Positions 10,374 to 18,968 of a stretch of DNA of 50,822 nt are shown in pieces. The notes beneath the pieces are model-generated. The model ran no database searches. It had not been told where the DNA came from and saw nothing but the letters and a program-made list of their open reading frames with translations. This stretch comes from Actinomycetota bacterium (lineage in GTDB: Bacteria; Actinomycetota; Acidimicrobiia; Acidimicrobiales; Ilumatobacteraceae), in contig SXUP01000055.1 in the NCBI GenBank assembly GCA_005790505.1, positions 1-50,822 of the forward strand, in the 5' to 3' direction. The position numbers and the translations under genes were made by a program. Position 1 is the first letter of the stretch; every line of letters begins with the position of its first letter.

Positions 10374-10532
10374 TTATAAAGAGTCTGATTCGACGCTTAT
10401 CTGGGACTGACTCTTGATTAAATCATCAAGTTCTTCGCTGAATGCGGGCTCTGCGGGCACTAACAGCGCCTGCCAATCGTATGGGATTCCCTTCAGTCCA
10501 CATGTTTGAGTGGCGTCTAGTACTGCATTCAT
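10374..10532 (-). CDS. Small hypothetical protein upstream of the leuA leader
   Basis: This 52-residue frame starts at the ATG at 10532 and stops at a TAA at 10374-10376. TTGGAG lies six bases before the ATG, a credible ribosome binding site. The product contains CGLKGIPYDWQALLVPAEP and an acidic, helix-prone C-terminal half (SEELDDLIKSQ). I do not recognise it. It is not leucine-rich in consecutive codons, so it is not an obvious leader peptide. It ends 44 bases before the leuA leader peptide starts, and an upstream 33-residue frame ends three bases before its ATG. It could be a real small protein of the leuA operon or a translated leader. Codon conservation in relatives would settle this. 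Confidence 0.5.
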   Translation of the reverse strand: MNAVLDATQTCGLKGIPYDWQALLVPAEPAFSEELDDLIKSQSQISVESDSL

Positions 10533-10535
10533 GAA

Positions 10536-10637
10536 TTACTCCAAACCTGGGTGGGCTTTGCTCGATGTGTTATCGGGCTTCGGCCGTGGATGTTTCCTTT
10601 CAGTGCGAAAAGATTCCGCAACAAGAGAAATAACCAT
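10536..10637 (-). CDS. Possible 33-residue upstream ORF of the leuA region
   Basis: The frame begins MVISLVAESF and ends with PGLE and a TAA. Its stop is only three bases upstream of the ATG of the 52-residue frame, and its last codons contain that gene's TTGGAG. The ATG lies 14 bases after a TAAATG hexamer that has a TTGACT 18 bases further upstream. The position suggests a short translated leader coupled to the next frame, but nothing in the peptide identifies a function, and it may be chance. Confidence 0.3.
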   Translation of the reverse strand: MVISLVAESFRTERKHPRPKPDNTSSKAHPGLE

Positions 10638-10651
10638 ACTTGTTTTGAAAT

Positions 10652-10681
10652 CATTTATCAGTTTTTTGAATTATTAGTCAA
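10652..10681 (-). promoter_or_regulatory. Candidate distal promoter of the leuA operon
   Basis: On the minus strand TTGACT (10676-10681) and TAAATG (10652-10657) are separated by 18 bases. The pair is upstream of the two small frames preceding leuA and divergent from the helicase gene. Confidence 0.4.
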
Positions 10682-10735
10682 TCCCGAGTGGCAAGTCAGC
10701 CTCTGGCGCACAATGGGAGATAGCCTGACAAGCAA

Positions 10736-11938
10736 ATGCCCCAGCGCCATCAGACCCCTCAGGCCGACGCTGACCGTTATGAACCCACCGGGTTTGCGTC
10801 GATCGGCGTGCCCGAGAACGTCGATCGCGGTCTCTTCAAAGCCGGCTTCACCGCACCATTTGCGATCCAGACTGAAGCTATTCCCGTGGCGTTGAGCGGT
10901 GTTGATTTGTGTGGGCGCGCTCGAACCGGTTCTGGCAAGACACTTGCCTTTGGTGTGCCGATGATGGCACGCATGGACGTTGCTGCTCAGGTTCGGGCAC
11001 CACGCGGCGTCGTGCTGGTTCCAACTCGCGAGTTGGCCCTGCAAGTAGCAGAAGTATTGGACCCAATCGGCAAAGCGTGCGGACATCGCGTGCTTGCCGT
11101 GTATGGTGGCGCGTCACGGGATGATCAGATTGATGCGCTTGACAGAGGCATTGAACTTATCGTGGCAACGCCTCTTCGGTTGATCGACCTAATGAAGGCC
11201 GGCGAAATTTCAATGAAAGACATTCAAGTTGTTGTCCTTGATGAAGCGGATCGGATGGCCGATGACGGCTTTACTCCGCAAGTGGAGTGGATCCTGCGCC
11301 ATGTCACGGGTGAGCACCAGACGATGTTGTTTTCAGCAACCCTTGACGGGCAGGTCGGAAACTTAGTTCGGCGTTATATGAAATCGCCAACAGAAGTATC
11401 AATTGATGCTCCTACTGACACGGTTGGAACAATGCATCATTTGTTTCTGGCGGTCCACAAGCTTGACAAGGACAGGGTGATCAATGTGGTCGCTGCTGGT
11501 GGCGGAAAGACCTTGGTGTTTTGCGATACAAAGCGTTTATGTGATCGTGTCACTGAGAACCTGCTTGGCCTCGGGGCCAAGGCTGCCGCTATTCATGGCG
11601 ACCTAACGCAAGCCGCACGCGAAAAAGCTCTAGTGCGATTTACAAAGAGTGAAATAAATGTCTTGGTTGCGACGGATGTCGCAGCACGCGGAATTGATAT
11701 TGACGACATCGGAGTTGTTATTCACTATGCACCACCCATTGATCCAAAGAGTTATTTGCATCGATCTGGCAGAACTGCACGTGCTGGTAGGGACGGATGG
11801 GCAGTCACGCTTGCTGAGTACAATCAGCACACCACTTGTCGCATCATCCAACGAGCACTTCGACTCCCGACTGAACCACCAATCGAAATTTTCAGCAATG
11901 ACACTCGACTGAGCGATCTACGCAAGTTTATTCTGTAA
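10736..11938 (+). CDS. DEAD-box ATP-dependent RNA helicase
   Basis: This 400-residue DEAD-box helicase unwinds RNA duplexes using ATP. It has all core motifs in order: the Q motif around FAIQTEAIP, motif I ARTGSGKT, Ia PTREL, Ib TPLRL (usually TPGR), II DEAD, III SAT, then in the second RecA domain VFCDTK, motif V ATDVAARGIDI and VI HRSGRTARAG. It is only slightly longer than the helicase core, so it lacks the basic C-terminal tail of RhlE or CsdA-type enzymes, and its precise RNA target is unknown. The ATG lies nine bases after TAGCCT with no Shine-Dalgarno sequence. The stop is one base from the leuD stop on the other strand. Confidence 0.93.
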   Translation: MPQRHQTPQADADRYEPTGFASIGVPENVDRGLFKAGFTAPFAIQTEAIPVALSGVDLCGRARTGSGKTLAFGVPMMARMDVAAQVRAPRGVVLVPTRELALQVAEVLDPIGKACGHRVLAVYGGASRDDQIDALDRGIELIVATPLRLIDLMKAGEISMKDIQVVVLDEADRMADDGFTPQVEWILRHVTGEHQTMLFSATLDGQVGNLVRRYMKSPTEVSIDAPTDTVGTMHHLFLAVHKLDKDRVINVVAAGGGKTLVFCDTKRLCDRVTENLLGLGAKAAAIHGDLTQAAREKALVRFTKSEINVLVATDVAARGIDIDDIGVVIHYAPPIDPKSYLHRSGRTARAGRDGWAVTLAEYNQHTTCRIIQRALRLPTEPPIEIFSNDTRLSDLRKFIL

Positions 11939-11939
11939 A

Positions 11940-12527
11940 TTATTTGCTCAGCCAGGCTGGACGCTTGGTCTCAAAAGAGTCAATCTTGCTTTGATGAGAC
12001 AAAGTGATGCCAATATCGTCAAGACCATTCAAAAAACGATGTTGTGTCGATGGATCCATCAGAAAAGAAACAGATAGTCCAGCTGACGGAACTTCGACTA
12101 ATAGACGTTGCATGTCGACAGTGATTTCCGTTGATGCCTCGGTCTCTATGAGGTCCCACAGCTGTTGCACAATTGCTTCATCAAGAACGACAGGAATGAG
12201 TCCGTTTTTGGTGCAATTGTTTCTGAAAATATCACTGAAGCTTGGCGCAATGACGGCGTCGAATCCGTATTGCTGTATCGCCCAGACGGCGTGCTCGCGT
12301 GACGAACCGACCCCAAAACTTGGACCGGCAACCAAAATTGTGGCACCCGCGTAACGCTCATCGTTTAAAACAAAGTTGCGGTCGTCGCGCCATGTCGAGA
12401 ACAAGCCAGCCTCAAAGCCCGTGCGCTCTACACGCTTGAGCCACTCTGCTGGAATGATTTGGTCGGTATCAACGTCACTGCGCTTGAGTGGAACCGCAGT
12501 TCCAGAAACTATCCGAACTATTTTCAT
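11940..12527 (-). CDS. leuD: 3-isopropylmalate dehydratase small subunit
   Basis: LeuD is the swivel-domain subunit of isopropylmalate isomerase, which with LeuC interconverts 2- and 3-isopropylmalate. The 195-residue protein has the family's [14 protein letters not shown] near residue 20, [13 protein letters not shown] near 70 and [18 protein letters not shown] near 95. Its ATG overlaps the leuC stop by 4 nt, so the two subunits are translationally coupled. With citramalate synthase in the same window, LeuCD may also isomerise citramalate on the route to isoleucine (established dual role of this enzyme family, inferred here). Confidence 0.96.
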   Translation of the reverse strand: MKIVRIVSGTAVPLKRSDVDTDQIIPAEWLKRVERTGFEAGLFSTWRDDRNFVLNDERYAGATILVAGPSFGVGSSREHAVWAIQQYGFDAVIAPSFSDIFRNNCTKNGLIPVVLDEAIVQQLWDLIETEASTEITVDMQRLLVEVPSAGLSVSFLMDPSTQHRFLNGLDDIGITLSHQSKIDSFETKRPAWLSK

Positions 12528-13924
12528 TGCAGATCCCCTGGCGTGGCGAAATGACCAGCGACGGCGGTGGCTGCGGCAACGGCTGGGGACACCAAATGAG
12601 TGCGACCACCGCGTCCTTGACGTCCTTCAAAGTTGCGATTACTCGTGCTGGCTGCGCGTTCTCCTGGCGCTAATTTGTCAGGGTTCATGGCCAGACACAT
12701 TGAACAGCCAGGCTCCCGCCAATCGGCTCCCGCAGCGATGAAAATTTTGTCAAGACCTTCGGCTTCTGCTTGTTTTTTGACAGCATGACTGCCCGGCACC
12801 ACCATCGTGCGTTTTACGGTAACCGTGCGGCCCTTGAGTACGGCTGCAGCGGCGCGCAAATCTTCGATGCGACTGTTGGTGCATGATCCGATAAAAACCG
12901 TGTCAACCCTGATGTCTCGAATGCGAGTCCCAGACTTGAGCCCCATGTATTCGAGTGCTCGCGAAATAGTGTCAGCACCAGTTGCATCAGAAGCACTTTT
13001 TGGTGAAGGCAAAACAGAATCGATACTGAGGACTTGAGCGGGATTCGTTCCCCAAGACACATGGGGGCGCAGTGTGGAAGCGTCAATAGTTACTTCTCGG
13101 TCCCATACCGCCCCGTCATCGGTGTGCAGATTACGCCATGATTCGACTGCAGCGGTCCATTGCTCGCCACTTGGTGCTTGGGCACGACCTTTGAGATAAG
13201 TAAATGTTGTGTCGTCTGGTGCGATAAGACCAGCACGGGCACCTGCTTCAATGGACATGTTGCAAACAGTCATGCGTCCTTCCATTGACAGCGCGCGAAT
13301 CGCCGCTCCTCGGTATTCAATGACATGACCGATGCCACCACCTGTACCGATTGTGCCGATGATTGCCAAGATGATGTCCTTGGCGGTGACGTCACTTGGC
13401 GCGGTGCCTTCGACATTGACAGCCATCCACTTCGGACGAGACTGCGGCAATGTCTGAGTAGCAAGAACATGCTCGACTTCGCTGGTGCCGATACCAAATG
13501 CAAGCGCCCCAAATGCTCCGTGAGTGGCGGTGTGGCTGTCTCCGCACACAATGGTCATGCCTGGCAATGTGCGACCCTGCTCTGGTCCGATGACATGAAC
13601 GATTCCCTGATTAGGGTCGCCCATCGGGAAGAGCGTGACATTGAATTCTTTGGCGTTGTCCCGCAAAACCTGCACCTGTCGTGCTGAAATAGGGTCGGCG
13701 ATTGGAAGGTGAATGTCTGCGGTGGGCACATTGTGATCTTCTGTGGCAAGCGTCAGTTCTGGTCGGCGCACTGCGCGTCCTGACAAACGCAATCCATCAA
13801 AGGCCTGAGGACTGGTTACTTCGTGAACGAGATGTAGGTCAATGTAAAGCAAATCCGGCTCATCTGGAGCCTGATGGATGACATGGTCATCCCACACCTT
13901 TTGCGGCAATGTTTTTGGCACCAT
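12524..13924 (-). CDS. leuC: 3-isopropylmalate dehydratase large subunit
   Basis: LeuC is the aconitase-like catalytic subunit of isopropylmalate isomerase. The 466-residue protein has the three [4Fe-4S] ligand cysteines, Cys348 in GSCTNS and Cys407 and Cys410 in PGCSMCL, plus the substrate-binding [13 protein letters not shown] and the ending [11 protein letters not shown]. The ATG at 13924 is preceded by AAGGA eight bases upstream. It is divergent from an NdgR/LtbR-like IclR gene across 55 bp, an arrangement seen in Streptomyces and Corynebacterium, where that regulator controls leuCD. Confidence 0.96.
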   Translation of the reverse strand: MVPKTLPQKVWDDHVIHQAPDEPDLLYIDLHLVHEVTSPQAFDGLRLSGRAVRRPELTLATEDHNVPTADIHLPIADPISARQVQVLRDNAKEFNVTLFPMGDPNQGIVHVIGPEQGRTLPGMTIVCGDSHTATHGAFGALAFGIGTSEVEHVLATQTLPQSRPKWMAVNVEGTAPSDVTAKDIILAIIGTIGTGGGIGHVIEYRGAAIRALSMEGRMTVCNMSIEAGARAGLIAPDDTTFTYLKGRAQAPSGEQWTAAVESWRNLHTDDGAVWDREVTIDASTLRPHVSWGTNPAQVLSIDSVLPSPKSASDATGADTISRALEYMGLKSGTRIRDIRVDTVFIGSCTNSRIEDLRAAAAVLKGRTVTVKRTMVVPGSHAVKKQAEAEGLDKIFIAAGADWREPGCSMCLAMNPDKLAPGERAASTSNRNFEGRQGRGGRTHLVSPAVAAATAVAGHFATPGDLQ

Positions 13925-13942
13925 AACGTTAATCCTTTGCGC

Positions 13943-13983
13943 CCATTAATCTCAATATATGGGATAGACTTCTCAATTAATGG
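13943..13983. promoter_or_regulatory. Inverted repeat in the leuC/iclR divergent region, candidate operator
   Basis: CCATTAAT at 13943-13950 and ATTAATGG at 13976-13983 form a perfect 8-bp inverted repeat separated by 25 bases. Inside it a second imperfect dyad, CCCAT and ATGGG, overlaps the first arm. The right arm covers the regulator's start codon, and a TAGACT -10-like hexamer (13965-13970) lies between the arms. The position fits autoregulation and control of leuCD by the adjacent IclR protein. Confidence 0.45.
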
Positions 13984-14624
13984 ACAGCGTATCAGGAGTT
14001 GGAGTGATTGACAAGGCGTTTTTGATGCTCAACGCCTTGGCCCAACGCCCACATTCATTGGCAACACTCGTGCACGCAACTGGTATGCCGCGCGCGACGG
14101 CGCATCGACTTTTGCTGGCCCTTGAGCAACATGGTGCTGTGCGCCGATTTGATGACGGACAGTTTTGTCTGGGGACAACGCTCATCGGGCTGGGACATGG
14201 CGCCCAGATGCAATATCCGTTCGTTGACGAGGCACGGCGTGTCGCTCATGATCTGCGTGATGCCACTGGAGAAAGTGTGCAGGTTTATGTTGCCGAATCC
14301 GCTGGTCGACGATGCGTGATATCACTTGAGTCCACGCACGGTCTGCGCTGGATCGTTCCGGAAGGTTCTTTGTTGCCGTTGTCAAGGGGGAGTGCAGGTC
14401 GATTATTGACGGGCCAGAAATTATCCAAGAAAGGTTGGATTGAATCAGTTGAAGAGCGTGAAAAAGGAGTTGCCTCGGTGAGTGCGCCGATTTGTAATAC
14501 TGCAGGAGATGTGATTGCAGCATTGAGCGTGTCTGGTCCACTTGAGCGTTTATCTCGAACTCCAGGCAAAAAATATGGGGCAAAGTTAGTGCGAGCGGCA
14601 CGTCTGCTTGGTGAGGCTAACTAG
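13980..14624 (+). CDS. IclR-family transcriptional regulator, NdgR/LtbR-like
   Basis: This is a 214-residue regulator with an N-terminal winged helix-turn-helix (about residues 8-65: SGVGVIDKAFLML, then ATGMPRATAHRLLLALE) and a C-terminal effector-binding domain. The opening SGVGVIDKA and the rest of the DNA-binding domain closely resemble NdgR of Streptomyces and LtbR of Corynebacterium. Those regulators control leuCD and other branched-chain amino acid genes, and their genes also diverge from leuCD. By analogy this one binds the 55-bp divergent region. The ATG follows TAGACT by nine bases and lacks a Shine-Dalgarno sequence. It is convergent with the phosphotransferase gene, 6 nt between stops. 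Confidence 0.88.
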   Translation: MDSVSGVGVIDKAFLMLNALAQRPHSLATLVHATGMPRATAHRLLLALEQHGAVRRFDDGQFCLGTTLIGLGHGAQMQYPFVDEARRVAHDLRDATGESVQVYVAESAGRRCVISLESTHGLRWIVPEGSLLPLSRGSAGRLLTGQKLSKKGWIESVEEREKGVASVSAPICNTAGDVIAALSVSGPLERLSRTPGKKYGAKLVRAARLLGEAN

Positions 14625-14630
14625 CATTTT

Positions 14631-15731
14631 CTAGAGCTCTTGACGAGCCTGCACTGCAGTAGGCAAGAGCCAGCCACGCATCATCCAGCGCTCAGCAAGT
14701 TGTTTGCCTTTCTCGTCACCCATGTCAAATCCGCCGACAGTTGATGCTGGTGCCACCATTCCCCACAAGCATTGCAGTCGAAACTCAGACCAAAATGAGG
14801 ACCATGGGTAGTCGGTGACGCCAAGCGCAATTAGTTCATCATGATATAGATGCAACAATCGCATGCCATCGGAGTGCCAGATCTCGGGTTCTACTGATGA
14901 ATTAAATAGGTACTGCACATCTTGAGCAGGGGTTGCTTTTAGAATCATCTGAAAATCTATGAACATAATGTCGGTGGCATCAGCATTGAAGAAAATGTTT
15001 TCAAGTCGCAAGTCACCGTGACACAGTGTCTTGGCGCAGGCACCCGTGCGACGCAGTATCTCTTCAAAGTTATCCGCGGTATCTCGACCCAGGGACACGG
15101 CATCCTGTCCTAAGCGCCCCACCCATTGGGACTCGATAACGGGCAATGCAGCACGCATGATGTCAGGAACAACGGCCATTTGCACGGGGCTGTCGTTGGT
15201 GGGTAACCACGCATAAGTGTCGAGGTCTGGATGCATCCACCATGCGGCGTGCCATTTTGCAATCTCTCTAAGGGTGAGTTCCAGTTGGGCAACATTTGCC
15301 CCGCCGAGTTGGTCGCCAACGTCAAGGTGGGTTATTTCTTCGAGTATCAGAACAAACTCCCCAACATTGGTATCCATATCGGAATACAAGCAACGAACCG
15401 AAGTAGTCGGGGTCTGCTCGGAAAGATAACGAAAGAAATTTATTTCACGTACATAGATACCAAGCGCGAGTGCAACAGCCTTATTTTCTGGCGCCGCTGT
15501 TGGCAATTTGAGAACCATGTGAATTGGCGCAGATGTTGGCTTGCTGTATTGAACTACCAATCGAGCGAGGACACCAAAAACACCTGTGCCTCCACCGAGT
15601 GTTTCATGGCGCAACGATGTCACAGTTGTGTCAACTGGCAAAACCCCACTTGAGTGCAGTGCAGCAGTCAGCCAAGTTGGAGTGACATCATCTGGGGTCA
15701 AAGGACGATTTGTTGGACGAGTTGTGATCAT
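14631..15731 (-). CDS. Aminoglycoside phosphotransferase/ecdysteroid kinase-like protein
   Basis: This 366-residue protein has the protein-kinase-like fold of the APH and ecdysteroid-kinase families. The catalytic loop is LCHGDLRLENIFF and the metal-binding motif is IDFQ (in MFIDFQMI), with the APH-typical KWHAAWW helix in between. These enzymes phosphorylate small molecules. In actinobacteria, members near lipid-metabolism genes are usually of unknown substrate, and antibiotic resistance should not be assumed. The open frame extends to 15959, but the ATG at 15731 has GAGGG five bases upstream, and the longer form would overlap the divergent gene at 15829. The product is probably cytosolic. 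Confidence 0.8.
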   Translation of the reverse strand: MITTRPTNRPLTPDDVTPTWLTAALHSSGVLPVDTTVTSLRHETLGGGTGVFGVLARLVVQYSKPTSAPIHMVLKLPTAAPENKAVALALGIYVREINFFRYLSEQTPTTSVRCLYSDMDTNVGEFVLILEEITHLDVGDQLGGANVAQLELTLREIAKWHAAWWMHPDLDTYAWLPTNDSPVQMAVVPDIMRAALPVIESQWVGRLGQDAVSLGRDTADNFEEILRRTGACAKTLCHGDLRLENIFFNADATDIMFIDFQMILKATPAQDVQYLFNSSVEPEIWHSDGMRLLHLYHDELIALGVTDYPWSSFWSEFRLQCLWGMVAPASTVGGFDMGDEKGKQLAERWMMRGWLLPTAVQARQEL

Positions 15732-15828
15732 GTGTTCCCTCAGGTAGCACAAGCAAATACTTGAATAATCAGAATACAACGGAGAGATCTTTTTCCACGA
15801 AGCATGCAATAATGCACACTTTGTCAGT

Positions 15829-16344
15829 ATGAATCTTGATCTTCCTGAGCCATGCCCCGAACTCCCAGACACCGTGTCGCTCGCAACATTTGTCGAACAG
15901 CGACTGCATGCAACACTTGACTCATTTGAGTTAGCCACCGCCCGCTTGTACGGCGTCACGGTTGTTGACTCGACGGCTTTTGCTCAAGATGACGATGCTT
16001 CGTTCAGGCTCTCTTTTTTGGCTGAACATCCAGATGTCTATGAATTGCTAGAGACATCATCGAGTTCACTCGGGCGCATGTTTGATGCGGCAGCAGTCGT
16101 CACCACTGGTTGGGCGGCTCCGTTAGGTGAAAACGGGGAAGTAGAAGGCGCGCCCAGCCAGCATGCCAAGCGCCGACGCGTTCGGCTAACGGTGGTGGTT
16201 TCAAATCAGGGTGTGGCCTCAGTCATAAGATTTGCTGATCAACCTGATGACATAATCACAGACCCCGGATTGGCGACAGGGTCGCTCGCAGACGCAATCA
16301 ATGGTTATTGGGCACAGGGTCCTGCTTTTATTGAATCCAGCTAG
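15829..16344 (+). CDS. Hypothetical protein
   Basis: This is a 171-residue soluble protein I do not recognise. It lacks membrane segments and a signal peptide. It has an acidic N-terminal half and a basic patch (HAKRRRVRLTVVVSNQG) in the middle, and the pattern LAEHPDVYELLETSSSSLGRMFDAAAVVTTGWAAP recalls small actinobacterial proteins of unknown function. The ATG has no clear Shine-Dalgarno sequence or close -10 hexamer. It ends 20 bases before nadA and runs in the same direction, but nadA has its own promoter-like sequence overlapping this gap. The upstream 97 bp (15732-15828) is a divergent promoter region with no recognisable operator. Confidence 0.7.
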   Translation: MNLDLPEPCPELPDTVSLATFVEQRLHATLDSFELATARLYGVTVVDSTAFAQDDDASFRLSFLAEHPDVYELLETSSSSLGRMFDAAAVVTTGWAAPLGENGEVEGAPSQHAKRRRVRLTVVVSNQGVASVIRFADQPDDIITDPGLATGSLADAINGYWAQGPAFIESS

Positions 16345-16364
16345 AGAGCCCATAGCCTGATTGC
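16331..16364 (+). promoter_or_regulatory. Candidate leaderless promoter of nadABC
   Basis: TTGAAT (16331-16336) and TAGCCT (16353-16358) are 16 bases apart. The nadA GTG follows the second hexamer by exactly six bases, with no Shine-Dalgarno sequence. The -35 hexamer lies inside the end of the preceding gene. Confidence 0.55.
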
Positions 16365-17342
16365 GTGTCAGACCACTCACACGGCGTTTGGGCCAAGAGA
16401 ATAAGGGCGCTTGCAGATCAACGCGACGCGGTGATTTTGGCGCACAATTATCAAGTACCTGAAATACAAGATGTCGCCCATCATGTGGGTGATTCCCTTG
16501 CACTTTCTCGTATTGCGGCCTCTGTCTCGCAAAGCACGATTGTTTTTTGTGGGGTGCACTTCATGGCAGAAACCGCCAAGATTTTGTCCTACGACAAAAC
16601 CGTCCTGATTCCTGATAAGCGAGCAGGATGTTCGCTTGCCGACACAATTACAGCAGATCAACTACGTGAATGGAAAGCATCGCATCCTGGAGCGGTGGTG
16701 GTGAGCTATGTCAATACAACTGCAGCAGTAAAAGCTGAGACAGATATTTGTTGCACAAGTTCGAACGCTGTTGATGTCGTGGCATCGATTCCTCGTGACA
16801 CCGAGATTTTGTTTTGTCCCGATCAATTTTTGGGATCGCACGTGCAGCGTCTGACCAAACGAGACAACATGCACATTTGGATGGGCGAGTGCCATGTGCA
16901 CGCAGGCATTAATGGCGCAGAGTTAAAGGCGATGGTTTCTGCTGAGCCTGATGCTGAACTTCTTATTCATCCAGAATGTGGCTGTGCAACGAGTGCGATG
17001 TATTTGGCTTCTTCTGGTGTGGTGCCAGCAGAACGCACAAAGATTTTATCAACTTCTGGAATGGTCGAAGCAGCTCAAAAGTCAACTGCACGCAAGGTAC
17101 TCGTGGCAACCGAGACAGGCATGCTGCATCAACTGCGTAAGGTCAATGCATTAACGGTATTTCAACCTATAAATCCTGCAGCAATCTGCAAGTACATGAA
17201 GATGATCACCCCCGACAAACTTGAACATTCGTTGATACATGGCAATGATGTTGTAGATGTGCCCCAAAATATTGCTGATCAAGCGCGTTTGTCGGTAGAG
17301 CGAATGATCTCCATCGGCACACCGTCTCGTACTGGAGAATAA
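16365..17342 (+). CDS. nadA: Quinolinate synthase
   Basis: NadA condenses iminoaspartate with dihydroxyacetone phosphate to quinolinate in de novo NAD synthesis, using a [4Fe-4S] cluster. The 325-residue protein shows the family motifs [14 protein letters not shown] near residue 27, [14 protein letters not shown] near 65, the cluster cysteines in CCTSSNA, in HPECGC and in AAICKYMKM near the C-terminus, and [10 protein letters not shown]. The start is a GTG six bases after a TAGCCT hexamer. It is the first gene of a nadA-nadB-nadC operon, with three bases between nadA and nadB. Confidence 0.96.
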   Translation: MSDHSHGVWAKRIRALADQRDAVILAHNYQVPEIQDVAHHVGDSLALSRIAASVSQSTIVFCGVHFMAETAKILSYDKTVLIPDKRAGCSLADTITADQLREWKASHPGAVVVSYVNTTAAVKAETDICCTSSNAVDVVASIPRDTEILFCPDQFLGSHVQRLTKRDNMHIWMGECHVHAGINGAELKAMVSAEPDAELLIHPECGCATSAMYLASSGVVPAERTKILSTSGMVEAAQKSTARKVLVATETGMLHQLRKVNALTVFQPINPAAICKYMKMITPDKLEHSLIHGNDVVDVPQNIADQARLSVERMISIGTPSRTGE

Positions 17343-17345
17343 TTT

Positions 17346-18968
17346 ATGGCAAAAAGACTTGCCTCACCAGAACCAACATGGGAGATCGACACAGATGTCG
17401 TTGTGTTGGGCTCTGGTGCCGCTGGATTATCAGTGGCGCTTGCTGCACGTCCTGTGCGCGATGTCATTTTGATCACTAAAGACACACTTGATGCCGGTAG
17501 CACGCAATGGGCACAGGGTGGTTTGGCGGCCGTTTTAGATCCTGATGACTCGATTGAAAATCACGTGCGTGACACTCTGGCGGCAGGCGCAGGTTTATGC
17601 AACGAAGTCGCGGTGCGTACACTAGTGACCGAGGCACCAACAGCCATAAGGTACTTGTCCCGTCTTGGTGCTGCATTTGACCCTGGTGATGACGGCGGTA
17701 TCGCGCTGACTCGCGAAGGTGGTCACTCACATGACCGTATCGTGCACGCTGGCGGTGATCAATCCGGTGCAGAAGTTCAAAAAACCCTTGATGAATCGGT
17801 GCGACACGCAGGTGTTCGAGTGGTTGAGCACGCTTTTGGACTCGATCTCTTGATTGGTTATAACGCACAAGGTCATCGTTGTGTAGCAGGCGTTCGGGTT
17901 GCGCTGTTAGATGAAAACGGTGATGTGCAGAGTGTCGGCGACATCACAGCGCGCGCAGTTGTGGTTGCTACTGGTGGGTTCGGACAAGTGTATGCATCAA
18001 CTTCAAATCCACCAGCGGTAACAGGAGACGGTATTGCGCTTGCCCTGCGAGCAGGCGCAGAGATTGTAGACATTGAGTTCATTCAATTTCATCCGACGGT
18101 GCTGTGGACGGGCCCTGACGCGACTGGACAGCAAGCACTGATCAGCGAAGCCGTCAGGGGCGAGGGCGCAATATTGTTTGACGCGGCAGGAGAACGTGTG
18201 ATGAAGGGAGTGCACTCTCAAGAAGATCTTGCGCCACGCGACATTGTTGCTGCCGCAATCAGTAAACGAATGTCAGAGTCGCCAGCTGGTGTGGATGATC
18301 ATGTGTTTTTGGATGCCCGATCAATTGGTGCCCGATTCGTGACACGCTTCCCTTCAATTACTGCTTCGTGTCTTGTTGTTGGTATCAATCCTGTTCAAGA
18401 CCTGATACCCGTCGCCCCGGCCGCTCACTATGCATGTGGTGGCATACGAGCCGACCTAGACGGAGTAACTTCACTTATCGGATTATTTGCCGTTGGAGAA
18501 GCAGCTTGCACTGGTGTGCACGGGGCCAACAGATTGGCATCCAACAGCCTCACAGAAGGTGTCGTTGCGGGCACTCGGGTAGGACGCTCACTGAGTTGGT
18601 CGCTACCCGAAAATATCCGACCGGCAGAGGATGATCGCGTTAGTGGTCTTTTGCCTGCTGAATTGCGTGCCGAATTACGGGGCACGATGTCAAAACACGT
18701 TGGTGTCTTGCGTGCTCCTGATGGATTGAGGTCGGCTCATGACACGCTGCAGCGATTGCTTGACAAAGTAGATGCTGATGTTGTTGCGACGCGACGATCT
18801 TTTGAGGCGACCAACTTGCTCACGGTTGCCGTTGCTTTAGTTGCGGCTGCAACAGCCCGTACTGAGAGCAGGGGTTGCCATCGTCGCACCGATTTCACTC
18901 AAGCATTGCCAGAGTGGCAGCGTCATTTGTTGGTGATAGATGCTGATGGGACAATCACCCCTCAATGA
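17346..18968 (+). CDS. nadB: L-aspartate oxidase
   Basis: NadB is an FAD enzyme oxidising L-aspartate to iminoaspartate, the substrate of NadA. The 540-residue protein has the dinucleotide-binding VVVLGSGAAGLSVALAA near residue 18, the signature STQWAQGGLAAVL near 52, active-site TREGGHSHDRIVHAGGD, IEFIQFHPT, and the C-terminal HGANRLASNSLTEGVV, as in the fumarate reductase/aspartate oxidase family. The ATG at 17346 begins three bases after the nadA stop, and its stop overlaps the nadC start as ATGA, so the three proteins are made from one message. Confidence 0.96.
   Translation: MAKRLASPEPTWEIDTDVVVLGSGAAGLSVALAARPVRDVILITKDTLDAGSTQWAQGGLAAVLDPDDSIENHVRDTLAAGAGLCNEVAVRTLVTEAPTAIRYLSRLGAAFDPGDDGGIALTREGGHSHDRIVHAGGDQSGAEVQKTLDESVRHAGVRVVEHAFGLDLLIGYNAQGHRCVAGVRVALLDENGDVQSVGDITARAVVVATGGFGQVYASTSNPPAVTGDGIALALRAGAEIVDIEFIQFHPTVLWTGPDATGQQALISEAVRGEGAILFDAAGERVMKGVHSQEDLAPRDIVAAAISKRMSESPAGVDDHVFLDARSIGARFVTRFPSITASCLVVGINPVQDLIPVAPAAHYACGGIRADLDGVTSLIGLFAVGEAACTGVHGANRLASNSLTEGVVAGTRVGRSLSWSLPENIRPAEDDRVSGLLPAELRAELRGTMSKHVGVLRAPDGLRSAHDTLQRLLDKVDADVVATRRSFEATNLLTVAVALVAAATARTESRGCHRRTDFTQALPEWQRHLLVIDADGTITPQ

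Noticed and set aside
15231-15653. 140-residue plus-strand frame opposite the phosphotransferase gene
   Set aside because: It is fully antisense to a gene with clear HGD and IDFQ motifs, and has no start signals.
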